A DNA stretch of 64,000 nt, taken from assembly GCF_000173075.1 (NCBI RefSeq), contig NZ_ABVL01000021.1:1-64000 (forward strand). The letters are read 5' to 3'. Made by a program: the position numbers and the translations under genes. The DNA is from Chthoniobacter flavus Ellin428. Its GTDB lineage: Bacteria; Verrucomicrobiota; Verrucomicrobiia; Chthoniobacterales; Chthoniobacteraceae. Below the pieces are notes generated by a model, which saw nothing but the letters and a program-made list of their open reading frames with translations, had not been told where the DNA came from and did not search any database. This document shows positions 57,864 to 64,000 of this stretch, piece after piece; within the stretch, counting starts at the first letter, position 1; every line of letters begins with the position of its first letter.

Positions 57864-59852
57864 ATGGCGGTTTCGATTGTCACGGCGGGCAGCGGAAGGC
57901 GGCGGAACAGGCGGCCAGGGTGGAGCGTCTTCGCGAAATGCCTTTTCATTTTCCTGGGGGCGTTTGGCGCCCTCTCCGCCACGCGGGCTGCCAATTCCCC
58001 GGTGAGCGCGGATGTGCAGCCCAGCACGCTGCGTCCTCGTAGCCAGGCCCCCGCGTTCATCGAGATCAAACTCCACTCCGGCGGACGTGGCCTGCTGGAA
58101 GGCACCCTCAAGCTGCAGGCCTTCGGCGCGAGCCGGGAACTTTATCGACAGGAAATTCCCGACCTCGTACTCATGCCGGGAGATTCCACCCAGCGCCTGC
58201 TCCTGCCACCGCCCGCCTATTATTTCGGCGTGGAAGAACTTCGTCTCCAATTCTCGACGGGTTCCGGATCGTATGATCTCGGCCGCTTCCCGCTCGTTGC
58301 GCCCGCGGCTTCCAGTGCGCGGCAGTATGTCATCGCCATCTGCCGCGGGAGTCTCGATGGGAATCCGAATCAATCCCTGACCTGGCGAGCTCTGCGCCCG
58401 GAACGGCTCTTCACGGATACGCACAACTATTACCGCCTCACCCCGCAGGCCTCGCCGCTCTGGATCGCGCCAGAGGATTTGCCGACGCCGCCCGGCCTGT
58501 GTGCTTTCGATACCGTGCTGCTGGAAGGTGGCGGTCTCGCCGCGCTCGGCGAAAAACAACTCGCCGATCTCACCACCTGGGTGGAAGCAGGCGGCAGCCT
58601 CTGCGTTGTCGCGCCTTCGGCTGTCGATGCGCAGCACATCGCTTTCCTCAATAACCTGGCTGCTTCGCCAGGTAATTCCACACCCCTCGCCGGCACGTCC
58701 ACTGGGGCCGTCGTTCGGTCCACCCACGACGAAGTCACTCCCGCGGCGTCCCCAGCATTTCTTTTTCGCCGGCCGCAACTCGGCTGCTTCGTCCTCGCTT
58801 TCCAGGCGCCAACGGATGAAGCCGCCGCGGGCGAATCGGGCTGGGTGAAGGCAACCCACTTCCTCGCGCATTCCGAGGCCACGGATCTCATCGACCCGCA
58901 GGCCTACGCGGCGAAGCACTATGGCACGACGAACCGCAACGCGATCGTGGAGCGGTGGCTCATGACGCATCTGCCCCGGTCCACGCGCGTCATCCCGCGT
59001 TCGCTCGTTCTCTCGGTATTGACGATCTTTGTCGTCATGGCCGGACCCGGTGAGTGGTTCGTGCTGGGCTGGTTGCGTCGCCGGCGTTGGACATGGTTCA
59101 CGTTTCCGCTGTTCGCCGTGGCGTGCACCTTTTTCATGGTCCGCGCGGCGGAACACTATCTCGGCAGAGACGACCAGCGCTGCTCGCTGGTCATCGCGGA
59201 TTTTTCTCCGCAAGGAAAAGCGCTGCGGGAAAGCCGGTTCGACCTGTGGCTGGCCGGCCGGAACAAGGACGCGGTGACCGACGTCCAGCAGTCTTTGGTC
59301 ATGCCGGGCGGGAGTGGGAATGGCTATTCGATGATGGGCTACAACACCGGGTACTCGCCCTATGCGGTGATGAAGCCGGATCCCCGGCCGATCTATCAGG
59401 GGCGCCTCCCCGGGCACTACACGCTTCGTCGCGCGCTCACGCAGTGGACGCCGTACATCCAGCGCTCGTTCACCTTCGCGCCGAAGGGCGCCACGCCGCA
59501 CTTGCATTGGGAAGCGCTCCAAGAAAGCGCGCCGCCGACGGCGGATTTCTTTTCGGGGAAAAGCGATGCCCAAGCGGAGAAATATGTCTCCGCAAGAATC
59601 GGAGCCCAAGGCTGGAAGGTAAGCGTGTTTCGATCTCGGTCCGGCCCTGGTAATTTCAACGGCTACGAGCAGGTGCTCTCCGTGGATCCCAACCTCCCGT
59701 GGATGAACGCCCTTTCGCCCGGGCCGCGAGCCGACTTGCTCGACTTGTTGCTCGATTATGGTCCCGGTGACTGGGTCGTTACCGCCCTGCGTGACCAGGG
59801 CCCGCAAATTCAGATCGAGCGCTGCGTTTACCATTTCCATTCCAATGAGTGA
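57864..59852 (+). CDS. Exported membrane protein of the MoxR/VWA cluster (paralogue of the gene at 62669)
   Basis: A 662-residue protein. After a basic n-region it has a signal/anchor helix (FAKCLFIFLGAFGALSA), an Ig-like beta region (about 50-160), a GATase-like region (about 170-340: VLLEGGGLAALGEKQLADL), two TM helices at about 390-435 around PGEWFVLGWLRRRRWTWFTFP, and a C-terminal extracytoplasmic domain. The same order with matching TM loop (VIGPVHNYYRRRLDYR) occurs in the gene at 62669. It ends in an 8-nt overlap with the ABC ATPase, so it is probably part of the exporter complex. Start ATG 57864 is 16 nt after the preceding stop. Confidence 0.78.
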   Translation: MAVSIVTAGSGRRRNRRPGWSVFAKCLFIFLGAFGALSATRAANSPVSADVQPSTLRPRSQAPAFIEIKLHSGGRGLLEGTLKLQAFGASRELYRQEIPDLVLMPGDSTQRLLLPPPAYYFGVEELRLQFSTGSGSYDLGRFPLVAPAASSARQYVIAICRGSLDGNPNQSLTWRALRPERLFTDTHNYYRLTPQASPLWIAPEDLPTPPGLCAFDTVLLEGGGLAALGEKQLADLTTWVEAGGSLCVVAPSAVDAQHIAFLNNLAASPGNSTPLAGTSTGAVVRSTHDEVTPAASPAFLFRRPQLGCFVLAFQAPTDEAAAGESGWVKATHFLAHSEATDLIDPQAYAAKHYGTTNRNAIVERWLMTHLPRSTRVIPRSLVLSVLTIFVVMAGPGEWFVLGWLRRRRWTWFTFPLFAVACTFFMVRAAEHYLGRDDQRCSLVIADFSPQGKALRESRFDLWLAGRNKDAVTDVQQSLVMPGGSGNGYSMMGYNTGYSPYAVMKPDPRPIYQGRLPGHYTLRRALTQWTPYIQRSFTFAPKGATPHLHWEALQESAPPTADFFSGKSDAQAEKYVSARIGAQGWKVSVFRSRSGPGNFNGYEQVLSVDPNLPWMNALSPGPRADLLDLLLDYGPGDWVVTALRDQGPQIQIERCVYHFHSNE

Positions 59853-60798
59853 TTCCGCCTCCGAACCGCCCCTCGTCGTCGTCAGCGACTTGCACGTCCG
59901 CTATGGAAAAACCGACGCGGTGCGCAAACTCTCCTTCACGATCGGCCGCGGGGAAATCTTCGGCTTCATCGGGCCCAATGGTGCCGGCAAAACTTCGACC
60001 ATCAAGGTCCTCGCCACGCTTTTGAAACCCTCGCTGGGCACTGCCACGGTGGGCGGCGTGGATGTCGCGCAGCATCCCGAAATCGTCCGTCGCAAGATCG
60101 GTTACATGCCGGATTTTTTCGGCGTCTACGAAGACCTCACCGCCTCCGAATACCTGCACTTTTTCGCTGCCGCCTATCACATTCCCACCGGCCAGCGGCC
60201 TGGGCTCATCCGCGATGTTCTCGCGCTGACCGATCTCACCGAGAAACACGATGCGCCGGTCGATGGCCTCTCCCGCGGGATGAAGCAGCGGCTGAGCCTG
60301 GCGCGTGTCCTCCTGCACGATCCCGAGTTGCTCCTGCTCGACGAACCGGCCAGCGGCCTCGATCCACGCGCCCGCATCGAAATGCGCGAGTTGCTCAAGG
60401 AGCTGCAGTCCATGGGCAAGACGATCATCGTCTCCAGCCACATCCTCCACGAGCTGGCGCAATTCTGCTCGCACATCGGCATCATCGAGGCGGGGCGCAT
60501 GGTGGCCAATGGCTCTTTGCGCGACATCTACCGCGCGCTCAGCTTGCGGCGCATCATCCATCTGCAGTTGGCGAATTCCTCTCCCGAGTTGCTCACCGCC
60601 ATGCGCGCCCTGCCGGAGGTCGCGGAGGTCGAGGAGCAGCCCGACCGCCTCGCGGTCCAGTTGCACGAGGACCAATCCACACCCGAGGATTTCCTCGCCG
60701 CGCTGCACACCCTCGGCGCGCGCGTGCGCATGTTCCAGCCGGATGCCATGGACATGGAGACGGCCTTTATGAAGCTCACGGAAGGAAAGGTCGCGTAA
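59845..60798 (+). CDS. ABC-2-type exporter ATPase
   Basis: A 317-residue ABC ATPase of the drug/gliding-type (CcmA/GldA-like) exporter group. Walker A GPNGAGKTS, signature LSRGMKQRL, Walker B LLLLDEP, and H-loop SSHILHEL are all intact, with a C-terminal regulatory extension (about 220-317) as in ABC-2 exporters. Its ATG overlaps the previous gene by 8 nt, and its stop overlaps the permease start (TAATG). It supplies energy for the neighbouring permease. Confidence 0.94.
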   Translation: MSDSASEPPLVVVSDLHVRYGKTDAVRKLSFTIGRGEIFGFIGPNGAGKTSTIKVLATLLKPSLGTATVGGVDVAQHPEIVRRKIGYMPDFFGVYEDLTASEYLHFFAAAYHIPTGQRPGLIRDVLALTDLTEKHDAPVDGLSRGMKQRLSLARVLLHDPELLLLDEPASGLDPRARIEMRELLKELQSMGKTIIVSSHILHELAQFCSHIGIIEAGRMVANGSLRDIYRALSLRRIIHLQLANSSPELLTAMRALPEVAEVEEQPDRLAVQLHEDQSTPEDFLAALHTLGARVRMFQPDAMDMETAFMKLTEGKVA

Positions 60799-62591
60799 TG
60801 CCCGACGCCGTGCGCCGTTTTGCCGCCAGCACCGTCGTCCGGCTCTCGATGCCGCTGCTCTGGAAGGAGCTGGCCGAGGGCGCCGCACGTCCGCGCACCT
60901 ATGTGCTGCGCGTCGTCTATGCCATGGCGCTCTACGGGCTCTTTGCGTTCGCCCTGCCTCGCCTCACCGACAGTAGATACTACAGGGGAGGGCCGTCTTT
61001 CCCCTCGAGCACCGAGCTTCTCGGCTTTGGAAGCTGGATCTTCGAGCGTCTGCAGTCCTTCCAATTGTGGGGCATCATTCTCTTCCAGCCGGCGCTCATG
61101 TGCGGGCGCATCACGCAGGAAAAGGAACGCGATTCGTTGGTCCTCCTTTTCCTCACCGAGCTGCGACCCTGGGAAATCGTGCTGCAGAAATATATCGGCG
61201 GTCTTGTGCCGATGCTCTCCTTTCTCTTCCTCAGCCTGCCTCTCGCGGGTGTGGCTTACGCTCTCGGTGGACTGGAGAGCGCGACGATCGTCGATGTCGC
61301 CCTGGGGCTCGTGCTCACCGTCTTGCAAGTCGGCGCGCTGGCACTGCTCTTTTCGGCGTGGTGTCGCACGACGGTTGCGGCGCTCATCTCCACTTATTTT
61401 TGGGGGGCGCTGCTCTATTTTATCCCGCCGATTCTTGGGCGGATTATGTTTGTGCTGCTGGGTGGGAGCATCTCTCATTTTCGTTCAGCGCCCTGGCAGG
61501 AGGACGAACGTTGGAAGCTATTGAATCCGACGGATGGGATCTCCCTGGCGCGCGGTTTGAACGGGTCTCTCTGGCTCTATTTGCTTCCTTCCATTGGCAC
61601 GATCCTCCTCTGCCTGGGATTGACTCGCTGGTTTCTTGTGAGACGGGCGTTCGTTCCGCCGAGCAATTTTCTGCCGCGCCTTTTCTCCCGCATCGATCGC
61701 TGGATGAAAGGCGTCAATCGTCTCGCCGGTGGTCTCGTGCTCTACCGCGAATCCAGTTCGCTGCCCGTCACGGAGCCGGTTTTCTGGCGGGAAACCCAGC
61801 GACGGGTGCTGGGCAAGGCGCACTATCTCGTGCGATTGCTTTGCGCCATCGAAGTGCCGACGGTGTTGCTGCTGATGGCTCTGCTCATGGTTTTCGGCGA
61901 TGGCTACGAGACGGGTGGGATGCTGGCTTTCGCCACCGCCGTGTTGGTCGGACTGGCCGTGCTCACCCTCAGCACCACGGCCTCCAATAGCCTCGTTTCC
62001 GAGCGGGTCGGTCAGACCCTCGATGTCCTGCTCACCACTCCGGTGAGTGCGCGCGAGATTGTGCGGCAAAAGGAGCGAGCCCTGCGCCGGTTGGAATGGG
62101 TATTGGTCGTGCCGCTGCTCACGGTTTTTTCCGCGCATGCCTTTTTTCTCACGAGCAGCGATGCCGGCCAACCGTTTCCCAGAGACTGGATTCCGTATCT
62201 GGTCTGCTGGGTCCTCACCTTGGTCATTTATTTGCCGATGATCACCTGGCTCTCGCTGTGGATCGGCCTGCGAGTACGCACGCGCTTCCAGGGCATTCTC
62301 ATCACCCTTAGTGTGCTGATATTTTGGATGGTCGCATTACCATTCACGATCGTCATGACCGCGGGCCGGCTTGGGTTTAATCCCGAGGACAGTATTTGGG
62401 CCCTGCTGGCTTCGCCCCTCAGTGTTCCCTTCCTAAACGAGGCCGGTGAACTCCAGCGCATAGCCCACAACTCGAACGAGCCCGACATGATCTGGCAGAT
62501 CATTCTTATCAACTCCGCTCTTTATGCCGGCATCGCGTTCCTCATTCGGTTCTGCCTTTTCCGGGAGGCGGACCGCTGCCTGCGCCGGTGA
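60798..62591 (+). CDS. ABC-2-type exporter permease (planctomycete-like)
   Basis: A 597-residue membrane protein with about 12 TM helices in two halves. Each half has a cytoplasmic coupling-type loop: RITQEKERDSLVLLFLTEL in the first and LVSERVGQTLDVLLTTPVSAREIV in the second. This duplicated plan is known from Planctomycetes/Verrucomicrobia permeases. It directly follows its ATPase with a 1-nt overlap. Substrate unknown; because it is embedded in a MoxR-VWA cluster it may move or assemble an envelope component. Confidence 0.9.
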   Translation: MPDAVRRFAASTVVRLSMPLLWKELAEGAARPRTYVLRVVYAMALYGLFAFALPRLTDSRYYRGGPSFPSSTELLGFGSWIFERLQSFQLWGIILFQPALMCGRITQEKERDSLVLLFLTELRPWEIVLQKYIGGLVPMLSFLFLSLPLAGVAYALGGLESATIVDVALGLVLTVLQVGALALLFSAWCRTTVAALISTYFWGALLYFIPPILGRIMFVLLGGSISHFRSAPWQEDERWKLLNPTDGISLARGLNGSLWLYLLPSIGTILLCLGLTRWFLVRRAFVPPSNFLPRLFSRIDRWMKGVNRLAGGLVLYRESSSLPVTEPVFWRETQRRVLGKAHYLVRLLCAIEVPTVLLLMALLMVFGDGYETGGMLAFATAVLVGLAVLTLSTTASNSLVSERVGQTLDVLLTTPVSAREIVRQKERALRRLEWVLVVPLLTVFSAHAFFLTSSDAGQPFPRDWIPYLVCWVLTLVIYLPMITWLSLWIGLRVRTRFQGILITLSVLIFWMVALPFTIVMTAGRLGFNPEDSIWALLASPLSVPFLNEAGELQRIAHNSNEPDMIWQIILINSALYAGIAFLIRFCLFREADRCLRR

Positions 62592-62668
62592 AGTGCCCGG
62601 AGCGCTCGACTGCCCATCGTATGCAAGCTTGGAACGCACGCCCGTCCTGCGCTAGTCTCGCGACACTC

Positions 62669-64000
62669 ATGGCCGGCCTATTTGTTCCCCGTTGGATGCT
62701 TTTCGTGCTGGCTGCGCTTTTTGCCCTGCCCGCTTACGCGCTGGAGGTGCAGCAGACCATCTGGGGCTTCGATGGCCGGGTGGTGCCGGATCGTTTCAAT
62801 CCGCTCTCCGTCCTCGTGTCCAACCCGGGAAATTCCACCTTCGATGGAGCGGTCTCCCTGGAATCCGCGGATGGCCCCGCGGGAGGCCGCGGCGCGAGCT
62901 ACGTGCAACCGGTCTACCTCGCGCCTCGTACCTCGCGCTGGGTGCAATTTTTCGTTCGCCCCAGCAACCCGGCCGGTCGGTATCAGCTGCGCTGGGGACG
63001 CAGCGTGAAAGAATTCTACGACCTTGATGAACCTCCGAAGATCGGCGCGCCGGCGTGCGTCTGGCTGCGCGATCTGGAGAGTCCCTTCACCGCTGGCGCT
63101 TCGATGAAATCCTTTCCCGATCAACTCTTCCCGACGAGTGCGGTCGAGGCGGAGAGTCTCGACGCGGTGGTGCTCGATCATTTGCCAAATTGGGAAACCG
63201 CGCGGCGCGAGGCCTTCCTCGAGTGGGTGAAGCTGGGCGGCACGGTGCACCTCCTGCCGAATGTCAAAGGCGAGCTGCCAGTCTTCGGGGAAAATTTAAA
63301 GGAACTCGATACCGACAAGATGAGGGTGCACGTCGGCGCGGGGTTGGTCGTTCATCACACGGTCACGTCGCAAGAGATGAGCCTGGATTACCTGGCCCAG
63401 CATGGTTATCCCGAGCGCACGATCCAGAATACGAAGGCGCCGCTCGTCTACGATTTCGAGAGCGTCTTTTTCCGCGATCTTTCCTCGATGACCCGGCCCA
63501 AGGTGAACTGGACGCTCATCAATCTGCTCATGATCGCCTACGTGGCGGTGATCGGCCCGGTGCACAATTACTATCGGCGCCGTCTGGACTATCGCGTCTC
63601 CATCTTCGCCTTCGTCGGTTGCGTGGCGGTCTTCGGCCTCGCGCTCGGCATCACCGGCCGGCGTGGCTACGGCGAAAGCCAGACGGTGCATTCGCTGGCC
63701 ATTGCCCACTCGATCGGCGGTGGAAAAGTGGACCTCACCCAGTGGATCAGTGCCTTCGCCATCACCGGCGATCGCTACACCCTCACACATCGCGCTCCGG
63801 CCAATCTTTACGCGCCCGATCGCTTTGCCGAGGCGGGCAGCGGGCTCATTTTCAATGGCAAGGATGGCTATCTGCTCATGGACATCCCGCTTTATTCGGC
63901 GCGGGCCTTTGTCCATCGCGCCATCATGACTGGCGACGACACGGCGGTGACGGTCGAGAAATGGGAGGAGAATCGCGGGTTGCGGAACCTGCGCCTGCGC
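62669..64000 (+). CDS. Exported membrane protein, partial at the window end
   Basis: The frame opens at ATG 62669 and is still open at 64000 (444 codons seen). It has a Sec signal (MLFVLAALFALPAYA, cut near residue 24), an Ig-like beta region, a GATase-like region (AVVLDHLPNWETARREAFLE), then two TM helices around VIGPVHNYYRRRLDYR, and part of the C-terminal domain (HSLAIAHSIGGGKVDLTQWI). It mirrors the gene at 57864, so the two paralogues flank the ABC exporter. Its start is 77 nt after the permease stop. The missing end prevents a size estimate. Confidence 0.82.
   Translation, partial: MAGLFVPRWMLFVLAALFALPAYALEVQQTIWGFDGRVVPDRFNPLSVLVSNPGNSTFDGAVSLESADGPAGGRGASYVQPVYLAPRTSRWVQFFVRPSNPAGRYQLRWGRSVKEFYDLDEPPKIGAPACVWLRDLESPFTAGASMKSFPDQLFPTSAVEAESLDAVVLDHLPNWETARREAFLEWVKLGGTVHLLPNVKGELPVFGENLKELDTDKMRVHVGAGLVVHHTVTSQEMSLDYLAQHGYPERTIQNTKAPLVYDFESVFFRDLSSMTRPKVNWTLINLLMIAYVAVIGPVHNYYRRRLDYRVSIFAFVGCVAVFGLALGITGRRGYGESQTVHSLAIAHSIGGGKVDLTQWISAFAITGDRYTLTHRAPANLYAPDRFAEAGSGLIFNGKDGYLLMDIPLYSARAFVHRAIMTGDDTAVTVEKWEENRGLRNLRLR

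Noticed and set aside
57735-59840. A 701-codon open frame antisense to the membrane-protein gene
   Set aside because: Shadow of the gene at 57864; composition is Arg/Gly/Glu-rich with no family features.

Overview
This window reads as a GC-rich chromosome segment of a Verrucomicrobiota (PVC superphylum) bacterium. The evidence is a DUF1501 protein beside a PSD1-type cytochrome, a PVC-type membrane-bound dehydrogenase with HEAT-like repeats and cytochrome c, an ECF sigma factor paired with a FecR/LamG anti-sigma-like protein, a DUF4886 SGNH hydrolase, a eukaryote-type (type II) glutamine synthetase, and several families of dispersed intergenic repeats. No rRNA, tRNA, CRISPR array, phage or insertion sequence was seen.

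Layout. (1) 0.1-5.8 kb: a GT4 glycosyltransferase, two paralogous response regulators, a GNAT acetyltransferase, an unknown protein, and a two-domain protein joining an M17-peptidase-N-terminal-like (macro-like) fold to a nucleoside-2-deoxyribosyltransferase/TIR-like domain. (2) 6.3-17.8 kb: PVC-specific secreted enzymes (DUF1501, PSD1 cytochrome, SGNH hydrolase, PVC dehydrogenase) with an ECF sigma/FecR-LamG pair, separated by repeat-rich spacers. (3) 18.2-31.7 kb: nitrogen assimilation (glnB, glutamine synthetase II, glutamate synthase and a divergent Lrp/AsnC-like regulator) interspersed with an M3 peptidase, a PP2C phosphatase/mini-kinase pair, a LolC/E-type permease, a secreted protein and a pilin-like protein. 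glnB has a perfect sigma-54 -24/-12 element and glnII a near match. (4) 32.2-33.5 kb: a DUF5722-like glycosidase whose 5' end abuts a nested inverted repeat. (5) 33.5-43.5 kb (minus strand): a lipid-catabolism operon with a D-2-hydroxyacid dehydrogenase, a cNMP-binding patatin lipase, a PaaK-like acyl-CoA ligase, thiolase, FadB/J and an acyl-CoA dehydrogenase. (6) 43.7-64 kb (plus strand): a long run of tightly packed or overlapping genes. It holds a coiled-coil membrane protein, an Fe3+-type ABC importer whose ATPase is fused to a lipobox and NHL propeller, a large VWA protein, small genes (EamA half, cupin, HExxH protein), then MoxR, DUF58, BatA-like VWA, a membrane protein, an ABC-2-type exporter (ATPase and permease) and a paralogous membrane protein running off the window end.

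Quality note: three genes (PVC dehydrogenase, cNMP-patatin, DUF58) are each broken by a one-base shift at a short homopolymer while both halves stay conserved. This looks more like consensus sequence error than gene decay, so they are annotated here as single genes with a shift.
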